In this document: positions 1 to 8,501 of the stretch, piece by piece
How the letters are laid out: each line of letters opens with the position of its first letter
How positions within the stretch are numbered: the first letter of the stretch is position 1
Source of the DNA: Bacteroidota bacterium
GTDB taxonomy: Bacteria > Bacteroidota > Bacteroidia > NS11-12g > UBA9320
Reading direction: 5' to 3'
Assembly (NCBI GenBank): GCA_016124755.1
Contig: WGNA01000006.1
Location: 219,388-283,387, forward strand
Length of the DNA stretch: 64,000 nt
Translations under genes and position numbers: made by a program
Notes under the pieces: generated by a model
The model's input: the letters and a program-made list of their open reading frames with translations, nothing else
The model's database searches: none
What the model was told of the DNA's origin: nothing

Positions 1-653
1 GATTCTGGATTTCATCATGCAAAAAAGACGAGGTTGAATCTGCATCGACTGATAAAGGTTACAATTATTATCCGGTTCAGAACGGAGCTACCTGGATTTA
101 CCGGGTTGATTCAATTGTATACGATGATTTTGTTTCCGGAAATCCGGCAGATACAATCCGCTACTGGGTTAAACATGTTATCTCCGACACGTTTACAGAT
201 GGCATCGGAAGTCTCAATCAGAAAATAAGCCGCTACATTAAAAGTGATTCAAACAGTACGTTTAAGTTTAATGCTTATTTCACGGTTCGAAAACAGAAAG
301 ATCAGTTGGAGGTAGAGGATTCGTCGGGCAGGTATGTTAAATTGGTTTTTCCGGCTTTACTTCAGCGAACCTGGAACGGGAACACTTATAACATTCAGTC
401 GCCGGAATATTATGAAATCATTTCGGCTCCTTCGAAAGAACAAATTGGTTCGGTGTTTTACGATTCTACTTTACACGTTCTTCATCACAATGTGAAGTAT
501 TTGGTTCAGGAAAGTTACCAGATTGAAAAATTTGCCAGAAATACCGGACTTATTTATAAGCGAGATAAGTATCTGGATATCACAATCCGCGACACGGTGA
601 AGACTCAAAAAGGCCACGATTGCACCTACAATCTGGAAGAATATATTCCCTGA
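1..653 (+). CDS. partial lipoprotein, function unknown (5' end outside window)
   Basis: An open frame runs from the window edge to a TGA at 651-653, so the start lies upstream. The first visible residues are FWISSCKKDE, which read as the end of a lipoprotein signal peptide with the lipobox cysteine followed by charged residues; the mature protein would be anchored in a membrane, probably the outer membrane. About 210 mature residues follow, rich in Tyr, Asp and Ser and predicted to be mostly beta strand, with Trp-Ile-Tyr-Arg-Val near the start. I recognise no catalytic motif. It lies 58 bp upstream of the subtilase and on the same strand. The partial lipoprotein call is fairly safe; the function is unknown. 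Confidence 0.75.
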   Translation, partial: FWISSCKKDEVESASTDKGYNYYPVQNGATWIYRVDSIVYDDFVSGNPADTIRYWVKHVISDTFTDGIGSLNQKISRYIKSDSNSTFKFNAYFTVRKQKDQLEVEDSSGRYVKLVFPALLQRTWNGNTYNIQSPEYYEIISAPSKEQIGSVFYDSTLHVLHHNVKYLVQESYQIEKFARNTGLIYKRDKYLDITIRDTVKTQKGHDCTYNLEEYIP

Positions 654-711
654 TCTTTAATCACCGTTTGTCAAAAACAAAGCAGTTCCGTATTGTTGGA
701 ATGAATATTCT

Positions 712-2442
712 ATGATCCGGCCACTGCCAATGCGAAATTCATTTCTACTCCTGCTGTTGTTACTCTGCGCATTCACTTCCAAAGCAGATTACGACTACCA
801 TTTTTTTGTTCAGTTTAAAGATAAGAGCCATAACTATTTGCAGTATTATGGCCCTGAATCTTTTCTCACTTCGAAAGCCATTGAAAGACGTAAGCGTCAG
901 AATATTCCTTACGATTCATTCGACATTCCGGTAACCAAAGCCTATGTCGATAATATGCTCGATGAAAACATCAAACTCCGTTTTATTACAAGGTGGTTGA
1001 ATGGTGCTGTAATTACAGTGAAGGATAAAAATTTTGCGTACAGGCTAAAGATCAAATTCTTTGTCGACAGGGTTTATTATTTAGGAAGAACTGATGAAAA
1101 GAGTGATCGGATTCACACGAACAACGATAAATCAAAAACCGGAAAATGTCCTGAAAAACCGGGTTCAATAAAAGAAGGTTACAACGAATCGTACGATCAG
1201 ATCAAAATGATTAATGGCTTGCCGCTTCACAAACAAAATTTAAAAGGGCAGGGCATGACCATCGCAGTTTTTGATGCCGGATTTTACCGGGTCGATCAAT
1301 TATGTGCTTTTCAGAAACTCAGAGAAGAGGGCAGAATTGCCGGCACATTTGATATTTACGAGCGAGACCGAAATGTTTATGACGACAACGATCACGGAAC
1401 CAACGTTCTGGGTGTAATGGCTGCCGACTGGTCTAATGAAATGATCGGTTCTGCACCGGAAGCAACATACTATTTATTCAGAACCGAGCTTAAGTTTTCG
1501 GAATTGCTATTGGAAGAACTGAATTGGGTACGAGCTGCGGAGATGGCCGATAGTCTGGGAGTGGATATAATAAATTCATCGCTTGGTTATAATCGTTTTG
1601 ATGAAGAAAGTACCAACCACAATCACGATGAACTCGACGGTAAAACAGCTTTCATCACCAAAGCCGCTTCCATCGCAGCTTCCCGCGGAATGCTGGTTGT
1701 AAATGCCTCCGGAAACGATGGAAACAAGTTCTGGAAGAAGATCAATTTCCCGGCAGATGCACCCGGAATATTAACCGTTGGTGCAGTAGATGAAGAACTA
1801 AATCCTCCGTTGTTTTCGTCTTTCGGGCCAACTGCCGATAATCGGGTAAAACCGGAAATAGCCGCGCTTGGTTACAACACGGCAATTACCACAACGTACG
1901 GTGTGGGAAAGGCAAACGGCACTTCATTTTCATGTCCGCTCATTGCCGGTATGGCTGCTTGTCTTTGGCAATCTAACCGGAATTTAAAACCCGCTGAGAT
2001 CATTCACATTCTGATTAAATCTTCACACTTATTTGACGACCCCGACAATGTAATTGGTTATGGTGTTCCTGATTTTTTTGCCGCATTAACCATGGCCGGA
2101 GCGAATACTAAATTTAATTATTCGGGTGCGGGGACAATCTACCAATTCCCGGATACCGTTGATTCCCGTTATGCATTTCAGTTCTATACACCCTACGATT
2201 CAACCGTATTGTTAAATGCTGAATTTTCGGAACCCCGAAAATTTCTGTTTTTTAATTACAAAAAGGAACTTACCGAAATACCGGTCACTACTGATTCTAC
2301 CGGTTTTTCGCCTATTCGCATTAATTGCAGGGGAATGAAAAAAAGAACCGGAGTTATTATTTTGGAAATTGAGTCAGAAGGAATGGAAAAACATTCCGGC
2401 GAGAAAACCCTTTACGAGAAGAAGTTTGTTGTACGGCGTTAA
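712..2442 (+). CDS. secreted subtilisin-like serine protease (S8 family)
   Basis: A 576-residue secreted subtilase. The N-terminus has a signal peptide (poly-Leu stretch at residues 11-19, then AFTSKA); a second in-frame ATG at 730 would give a more compact signal peptide and may be the true start. The catalytic triad is complete: Asp188 in TIAVFDAGF, His228 in NDHGTNVLGVMA and Ser405 in NGTSFSCPLIAG, with the oxyanion Asn in NASGNDG near 331. Residues 26-170 form a prodomain-like region. The last ~110 residues are beta-rich, but I do not see a canonical T9SS sorting domain. It ends only 1 bp from the convergent T9SS gene downstream. It probably degrades protein outside the cell or in the periplasm. 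Confidence 0.9.
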   Translation: MIRPLPMRNSFLLLLLLLCAFTSKADYDYHFFVQFKDKSHNYLQYYGPESFLTSKAIERRKRQNIPYDSFDIPVTKAYVDNMLDENIKLRFITRWLNGAVITVKDKNFAYRLKIKFFVDRVYYLGRTDEKSDRIHTNNDKSKTGKCPEKPGSIKEGYNESYDQIKMINGLPLHKQNLKGQGMTIAVFDAGFYRVDQLCAFQKLREEGRIAGTFDIYERDRNVYDDNDHGTNVLGVMAADWSNEMIGSAPEATYYLFRTELKFSELLLEELNWVRAAEMADSLGVDIINSSLGYNRFDEESTNHNHDELDGKTAFITKAASIAASRGMLVVNASGNDGNKFWKKINFPADAPGILTVGAVDEELNPPLFSSFGPTADNRVKPEIAALGYNTAITTTYGVGKANGTSFSCPLIAGMAACLWQSNRNLKPAEIIHILIKSSHLFDDPDNVIGYGVPDFFAALTMAGANTKFNYSGAGTIYQFPDTVDSRYAFQFYTPYDSTVLLNAEFSEPRKFLFFNYKKELTEIPVTTDSTGFSPIRINCRGMKKRTGVIILEIESEGMEKHSGEKTLYEKKFVVRR

Positions 2443-2443
2443 T

Positions 2444-5400
2444 CTACCGAACTACAAATCGCATACGTACAAGTCCATCCGTCGTGGAAATTTCTGCGAC
2501 GTAAATGCTCTTCGCCCAATCACCGACATGTATAATCTCTTGTTTCGAATTATCATTAATTCGATCTGAATAAATCACCTGCCCGTTAACATCATAGATA
2601 TTGATTCGAGTGATTTGAGATTTACTTTCAATGGTCAACTGATCAGTTGCCGGATTCGGAAAGATGGAAATGCCGCCTTGAGAAACTGATCCTATGCCGG
2701 CAGGGAAAGTCACTTCGAACTGATAATGCAGCGTGTCATTCGATTTTTCCTGATCTTTTCCAAGTCTGGAAATTGCCATTGCAGACCAGCTTCCACGATC
2801 TTCCGGTGCGAAAAGATTTGAGAATACAACGTCTTTCTGTTCACCGGAGTCGAGTGTGATCGATTCATTCGTATTGTATTTTACAGAAGTGCCTTCCGAC
2901 AGAATCAACGAAACACTGAAAGGGGTGCTCAGAGCGCTGTCTCCAAGATTTGTAAACCGTACAACCGGAGCATAACTGCGGTTTACATGAATACTCGTAT
3001 CCGCTCCGGGAATTAAAAACATGGTGGCTTCAACGTCGTACGCTTTTGCAATACTGAAAACCGTAAACAAGGTATCGTCGAAAGAATAGCTGTCTTCCGA
3101 GTTTTTAATAATAAGGGTTGAAGTAAAAGATCCGGTTTTGTTTAAAATAAAAGTAGCCGGGAGGTTAATGGTTTTTGTTGCTCCAACTGCCAAAGAATCG
3201 AGATGACCGGTTTGTTGATAAACAGAACCCGATGATCCTGTAATATCGAACGAATAATTAATAGGTGTGTAAATAGATTCCAGCCCGTCGTTCTGAATAC
3301 TGATCTGGGGTGTAAGCGAATCATAGCTGTATGAGTAGATTTTATTTTTCTCCGGGATTTCAATCGACTTTGCTTTCACCGACTTTAAATACGAAACCTC
3401 AAAGCTGGAAGTAATGGAATTGTTTGAGGCTTCTCCGTCTGAACCCCATTTGTGCCAAATCTTGCAGGTGTACACATCTTTAACAAGTGCATCAAAATTT
3501 TTATTGAATCGGATGGTGTCGAAATTCCCGGTATTCAGTGTAGAAAAGATTGTAGTTGAATCAAGGTACATCAGGTCTCCCTTACTATTTCTGATTTCAC
3601 AATAGAAAATCGGACTGGCAGTAATGTTATGATTTCCATTATTGTAAATAACCGCCGATGGTTTGAGAGATGTGGATGCATTAAAAACCTTTCCGTTTCC
3701 GGGAGTTAAAACTTCTTTAACTGAAATATCATTAGCCGTTACCACATCAAAATAAAGTTTAGCACTGTCGTTTGATGGATCCTGATCATTTGTAAGACCG
3801 GTTTTAACCATAAAAGTTAACGTCTGCACAGCGTCCGGCACTGCGAAATTCTTAAACAGTATCTGATTGGATGAGAATTTTACTACATCCACATTTTTAA
3901 CATCGGAATAGATGGTATCTCCCCATACGTCTTTGACAATTGCGTATATGGGAACGGCTGTTTGATCCTTGGTGCCGAAGTTACGAAAGGAAACATAGGG
4001 CTGAAAAGAAGCTTTTCTTTCGTAGCGCGAATTGGCCGCCGGCTTGCTCACAGAAAGAACTCCGAGATCGTAGCTCTTATCCACATAAACCTGAATTCTG
4101 GCGGTATCGTTCAGCGGAAAAGAATCGGTTACACCCCAGGTAAAACATTCGAAGGTTACATCTCCCCACCATGGAATAGTGAACGAATCAAACGGGATGA
4201 TAATCGACTCGGTACCCAACAAGGTTGCCATTTTTGTCTGCACATTTGAGATCTTATCTTCCTGTCTGATGCGGGAAGTAATCATGATGTTTTTCTTGGT
4301 GTTCACACCGTTATTAACTACCCTTACTACCGGTGCAACCTTGTCTACATTGAGTTCGAACTTCGCACCATCGGCCGGTTCAAAATACGTTTCAACAGAC
4401 ACATCGTGCCGAATCACAATGTCGAATTCGGTTTCCAGCGTATCGTTGTCTAAAACCTTATCACCCGGTAGTTTGGTAAACACCCTCATCAGCATTTTTC
4501 CATAGTTGTTCCTCGACAAGCTTTTGGAAAAAATTATTTGTGCAGAATCGTTACTCTTTAAAGTCGTGCTAACTGTGTCACCATAAATTTTCTTTCCATA
4601 CAGATTATGAATTTCACAGATTACATCGAAGGGTGCATTCTGATCAATAAAACCGTAATTAATGATGGTGGCTTTGGGGGCGATGCTGTCGAATTGATTG
4701 TATTCGATGGTGTCGCTGTTGGTTGGATAATCTACCCGTAGAACAGCCAGATCATTACCCACTTGAATTCTTGGCTGAATGTTGAATTTAAAATTGAAAC
4801 CAGGTGAGAACGGCACCCAAGAAGTATCTCCATAAGGCTCGGCAAAGTAAAAAGCATTTGGACGAATAGGATCTTCAATTTGATAAACAAAAGCAACATT
4901 CGATGTGCTGGTTTGCCTTATTCCGACGAAGAAGCCGGAATCAATCTTCACCTTGGGCAAAACCGATAAGATGTACGTTCCTGCAACGGACATCAATGTG
5001 TCCGATGTGAAGATATTATTTCCGGGTAGGCCACGTGAATTCTCATCCCAAATGCCCAATTGAAATTCCCGGCCATTCCCGGCAAAATCAACCTTAATCT
5101 GATTAATGTAAATTGTGCTATCAGTGTAAAACTTAGCAACAAAATCTCCAGTAGCTCCGGTGAAACCAATTCCACCCGGACCATTTTGACTAAAAGGACC
5201 AGCATGTGAATAAACGTTGTAATCGACAATTCGGCGAACAGAATCCACATCATCGAATGGATAGTCATCCGGCTCTATATACACTTTAATCCACTCGCTT
5301 CCTTGAACAACCGGCTTATAGGACCCAAAAGCAATTATTCGCTCCTCGTAGGGAAGAACGCTGTCAATTATGATCGAATCTTTAAAAGTATTGGCTCCCG

Positions 5401-6253
5401 AAACTCCGAGATAAATTTTGCGGTTGTAGACTGTTTTCAAACCACTATTATTAATTCGGGCCATTATCGTATCTGCACGATTCATAAGCACCGGAACCCT
5501 TCCAAGACAATATACATTGGTTACGCCCAGATTGACATTGTATCGCGGAAAATTAATTTTGATGTAAGGCTTTCTGAGGTTGGAACCATTCGTAGAATCA
5601 ACTGGTTTGCCCGCTGCTGCAATGTATTTTGTTTCGTTGTTTGAGATGAAGGCCGGAACCGACGCATCATTTTCGTAAACCCAGGTAATTGGAAGTGCTT
5701 GTTTTTGATATTGAATAAACTCAACCAGTATCTTGAGATTTTCGCCTTTTGATGTATCGACTCTGAAGTAAGCAATATTAAAATCAAATCTTTTAAAGCC
5801 TTTTGTATTGTCAACCACCAATGACGGATCATTATCATAAACCTTGGTCATCGCTGCCGCGTGAGTTGGCCAACTGATATTTTTTGTTCCGAAGTCGGCA
5901 GCTTTGGTCATAGCCAGATATATTCGGAATCGCGGATGGCCGCTGTAACTGTTAAAATCGCTTTTGAAAAACTCAATGCTACGAATAGTATCGCCATCCG
6001 AAAGCTGGCCTAAAGTGGTGACAGGATAAATGTATGCATGCCTGCTAAAAAATGTATCTGAAGATGCACCTGTTGTCATCGGGCCGAAGATGTTCAACCC
6101 TTCAAATGAATTTTGGCCAATGATCGTGTACTGAGCACGGCTCGTGAAAAAAGAAAAAAGAAAAGTTAAAAAGACTAAAGTTCGGAGGATTACGGAAGAT
6201 TGAAGTGGGAAGCAATCTCTGTTATACTTCCAATTGATAATGTTAAGATTCAT
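2444..6253 (-). CDS. large T9SS-exported repeat protein with C-terminal sorting domain
   Basis: A 1269-residue surface or secreted protein. A hydrophobic stretch at about residues 21-38 ending SRAQ acts as a signal peptide behind an unusually long N-terminal extension. The N-terminal ~490 residues are beta-rich. Six related repeats of about 113-118 residues follow, starting near 498, 614, 726, 839, 957 and 1071; each opens with a DxxV-type strand (DLAVLRV, HDVSVET, YDLGVLS, NDISVKE, KSVKAKS, YDVEATM) and has a central VxNxG-like strand, as in CARDB/Ig-like modules. The last ~85 residues form a type A T9SS sorting domain (ISIFPNPATDQL, INIYDVNGQVIYS, IYVAEI). No enzymatic motif was seen; adhesion or a structural role is an inference. 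The 3' end abuts the convergent subtilase. Confidence 0.85.
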   Translation of the reverse strand: MNLNIINWKYNRDCFPLQSSVILRTLVFLTFLFSFFTSRAQYTIIGQNSFEGLNIFGPMTTGASSDTFFSRHAYIYPVTTLGQLSDGDTIRSIEFFKSDFNSYSGHPRFRIYLAMTKAADFGTKNISWPTHAAAMTKVYDNDPSLVVDNTKGFKRFDFNIAYFRVDTSKGENLKILVEFIQYQKQALPITWVYENDASVPAFISNNETKYIAAAGKPVDSTNGSNLRKPYIKINFPRYNVNLGVTNVYCLGRVPVLMNRADTIMARINNSGLKTVYNRKIYLGVSGANTFKDSIIIDSVLPYEERIIAFGSYKPVVQGSEWIKVYIEPDDYPFDDVDSVRRIVDYNVYSHAGPFSQNGPGGIGFTGATGDFVAKFYTDSTIYINQIKVDFAGNGREFQLGIWDENSRGLPGNNIFTSDTLMSVAGTYILSVLPKVKIDSGFFVGIRQTSTSNVAFVYQIEDPIRPNAFYFAEPYGDTSWVPFSPGFNFKFNIQPRIQVGNDLAVLRVDYPTNSDTIEYNQFDSIAPKATIINYGFIDQNAPFDVICEIHNLYGKKIYGDTVSTTLKSNDSAQIIFSKSLSRNNYGKMLMRVFTKLPGDKVLDNDTLETEFDIVIRHDVSVETYFEPADGAKFELNVDKVAPVVRVVNNGVNTKKNIMITSRIRQEDKISNVQTKMATLLGTESIIIPFDSFTIPWWGDVTFECFTWGVTDSFPLNDTARIQVYVDKSYDLGVLSVSKPAANSRYERKASFQPYVSFRNFGTKDQTAVPIYAIVKDVWGDTIYSDVKNVDVVKFSSNQILFKNFAVPDAVQTLTFMVKTGLTNDQDPSNDSAKLYFDVVTANDISVKEVLTPGNGKVFNASTSLKPSAVIYNNGNHNITASPIFYCEIRNSKGDLMYLDSTTIFSTLNTGNFDTIRFNKNFDALVKDVYTCKIWHKWGSDGEASNNSITSSFEVSYLKSVKAKSIEIPEKNKIYSYSYDSLTPQISIQNDGLESIYTPINYSFDITGSSGSVYQQTGHLDSLAVGATKTINLPATFILNKTGSFTSTLIIKNSEDSYSFDDTLFTVFSIAKAYDVEATMFLIPGADTSIHVNRSYAPVVRFTNLGDSALSTPFSVSLILSEGTSVKYNTNESITLDSGEQKDVVFSNLFAPEDRGSWSAMAISRLGKDQEKSNDTLHYQFEVTFPAGIGSVSQGGISIFPNPATDQLTIESKSQITRINIYDVNGQVIYSDRINDNSKQEIIHVGDWAKSIYVAEISTTDGLVRMRFVVR

Positions 6254-6393
6254 CGGCTAAGGTCCCTAAGTGGCTGGAATAAAAAGCAATCCCAATTCGA
6301 TCAAAATTAATTGAAATTGACGGGCAAGTCAATGCACGGTTTAATAATGAGTTACATTTTACTGTGTAAGCGCTGCATCTTGTTAAACACCAC

Positions 6394-6425
6394 TTGTCAA
6401 TGTTACAAACATCGGTGTAGGTTTG
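6394..6425 (+). promoter_or_regulatory. Bacteroidota-type promoter for the DUF255 gene
   Basis: A -33 TTG (6394-6396) is followed after 21 bp by a perfect -7 box TAGGTTTG (6418-6425), matching the phylum consensus TAnnTTTG. The predicted transcript would start near 6431, about 17 nt before the ATG at 6448. This is sequence matching only. Confidence 0.5.
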
Positions 6426-6447
6426 CGTCGAAGTCGCCATTTTAAAC

Positions 6448-8454
6448 ATGACAAATTCAAACGAATTATCCCGTGAAACCAGTCCGTATTTACTGCAACA
6501 TGCCAACAATCCGGTTCAATGGCACGCCTGGAATACGGAAAATCTGAAGATCGCCCGTGAACTCGGAAAACCTTTGCTGATCTCAATTGGATATTCTGCC
6601 TGTCATTGGTGTCATGTAATGGAACACGAAAGTTTTGAAGACCTTGAAGTTGCAGAAATTCTCAACCAAAATTTCTATTGTATTAAGGTTGATCGCGAGG
6701 AAAGACCTGATGTTGATCAATTGTATATGGCTGCCGTTCAGATTATCACGCGTAGGGGAGGATGGCCATTAAACTGTTTTGCATTTCCCGACGGGCGACC
6801 TTTTCACGGTGGAACCTATTTTCGGAAAGATGATTTCATTAGGGTATTGAATGCAATTACCCGGGAGTTCACCGGGAATCGCGAAAAGCTTGAAGATTTT
6901 GCGCGGCGACTTTCTTCTGCTATCCGATCAAATGACGATTTGCCGGCAGCCGTTTCTGTGAATACTCTGCCTCAGGAATTTCTGAACAAAGTTGATGAAG
7001 CCATAATACAATGGTCTCCATCTTTCGATTTGCGCGATGGAGGAATGTCGGGCGCGCCTAAATTTCCGATGCCGAACAATCTTTCCTTTTTACTTCGGTA
7101 CGGTTTCAAAAGAGAAAATCAAGCTGTTCTGGATTTTGTAAGAACATCTTTAATACGAATGGCTTGTGGTGGAATTTACGATCAATTAGAAGGTGGTTTT
7201 GCCCGGTATTCGGTTGATGCGCTCTGGAAAGTTCCACACTTCGAAAAAATGCTTTACGACAACGGACAATTACTCAGCTTGTATTCAGATGCTTTTCTGG
7301 TTTTTAAAGATGAAGTATTTCGCGATGTCGTAAGACAAACTGCAGAATTTTTGGTTCAACAATACCAGGACAAATCAGGAAATTTCTTCTCAGCGTATGA
7401 TGCGGACAGCGAAGGAGAGGAAGGAAAATATTATGTGTGGAAACCCGAAGAACTTGAATCCATTCTGAGTGATGATGAACTTCGCTTAGCCAAATTGTAT
7501 TTCCGGTTGGGTGACGAAAGCCTTTGGGAACACGGGAATTACGTGCTGCAACGAAATCCGGAATTCGGCCCAATCACTCCGGAGGTGAACGCCTTGCTCA
7601 CCAAATTGTCCCGTATCCGCAAAAACAGAATTCCGCCCGCTTTGGATGATAAGACCATAACAAGTTGGAATGCCATGGCACTTTCCGGTTTGATTTCAGC
7701 GAGCCGGATTTTGGGAAACCGTAGTCTCGATGTGAGCATAAACAACTCGTTGGATTTTATCTTACAAAATCAGATTCGATTCGAAAACAACCGGCCGCTT
7801 CTATGGAGAACCTACAAAAACGGGGAGAGCAGAATCGAAGCTTTTCTGGAAGACTACGCATTTTTGATTGATGCACTCATTAGTTCGTACGAATGGAATT
7901 TTAATGAAGAAAGATTAAGAATGGCCAGAGATCTGGCACATTCGGTTGTCGCTCTTTTTTATGATGGAAGCCGCGGAATGTTCACTACTTCGCAATTAGA
8001 TTCAACAGATTTGGTTCACAACGGAATTGAATATTTCGACAACGTAATTCCGTCGGCAAATTCAGTAATGTGCCGAAACCTGATCAAGTTGGATAAATAT
8101 TTTGACTTACCGCACTTCCGGAATTCTGCAGACGAAATGTTGCGCAAAATTGCCCCGGGAATTGCTCAATATGCTTCCGGTTACTCAAACTGGATGCACG
8201 CCATTTTCGATCAATATGATTCGGGAACTGAGTTGGTTGTAACCGGTGCAAACGCAATAAATGCTGCGAAAGATTTTAGAAAATATTATTTGCCCGATGT
8301 GGTTTTAGCGGCCTCAAATTCATCATCCGAAATCCCATTATTAAAAGACAGAACCGGAGATTCATTGCAATTCTATCTCTGCACGAACCGGGCTTGCGGT
8401 CTTCCATTAACCGATAAAACCGAAGTGTTAAATTCACTTTTGAATACGGCATAA
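6448..8454 (+). CDS. thioredoxin-domain protein of the YyaL/SSP411 (DUF255) family
   Basis: A 668-residue cytoplasmic protein. The N-terminus carries the family signature (ETSPYLLQHANNPVQWHAW) followed by a thioredoxin-like fold with CHWCH at about residues 52-56 in SACHWCHVMEHESFED. The rest looks like the (alpha/alpha)6-barrel of the family, with DADSEGEEGKYYVW and TSWNAMALSGL. The length is normal for the family. The biochemical role is not settled; similarity to glucosamine epimerase-type barrels is known, but no substrate is established. A promoter-like sequence lies just upstream, and the gene stands alone between a divergent T9SS gene and the convergent DPP7-like gene. Confidence 0.9.
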   Translation: MTNSNELSRETSPYLLQHANNPVQWHAWNTENLKIARELGKPLLISIGYSACHWCHVMEHESFEDLEVAEILNQNFYCIKVDREERPDVDQLYMAAVQIITRRGGWPLNCFAFPDGRPFHGGTYFRKDDFIRVLNAITREFTGNREKLEDFARRLSSAIRSNDDLPAAVSVNTLPQEFLNKVDEAIIQWSPSFDLRDGGMSGAPKFPMPNNLSFLLRYGFKRENQAVLDFVRTSLIRMACGGIYDQLEGGFARYSVDALWKVPHFEKMLYDNGQLLSLYSDAFLVFKDEVFRDVVRQTAEFLVQQYQDKSGNFFSAYDADSEGEEGKYYVWKPEELESILSDDELRLAKLYFRLGDESLWEHGNYVLQRNPEFGPITPEVNALLTKLSRIRKNRIPPALDDKTITSWNAMALSGLISASRILGNRSLDVSINNSLDFILQNQIRFENNRPLLWRTYKNGESRIEAFLEDYAFLIDALISSYEWNFNEERLRMARDLAHSVVALFYDGSRGMFTTSQLDSTDLVHNGIEYFDNVIPSANSVMCRNLIKLDKYFDLPHFRNSADEMLRKIAPGIAQYASGYSNWMHAIFDQYDSGTELVVTGANAINAAKDFRKYYLPDVVLAASNSSSEIPLLKDRTGDSLQFYLCTNRACGLPLTDKTEVLNSLLNTA

Positions 8455-8455
8455 A

Positions 8456-8482
8456 AAAAGGCCGCCAGACCGACGACCTTTT
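8456..8482. terminator. weak bidirectional terminator hairpin
   Basis: AAAAGG (8456-8461) pairs with CCTTTT (8477-8482) around an imperfect inner stem, giving an A-run on one side and a T-run on the other. It sits between the convergent DUF255 and DPP7-like genes and could serve both strands. The inner stem has mismatches. Confidence 0.45.
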
Positions 8483-8501
8483 ACTCATTAAAAAGAATAT
8501 T

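Noticed and set aside
3940..4505. Several plus-strand frames inside the large T9SS gene
   Set aside because: Shadows of the minus-strand gene; no domain or start context.
6243..6586. Minus-strand frames over the DUF255 gene start
   Set aside because: They overlap the promoter and N-terminus of a well-supported gene and encode nothing recognisable.
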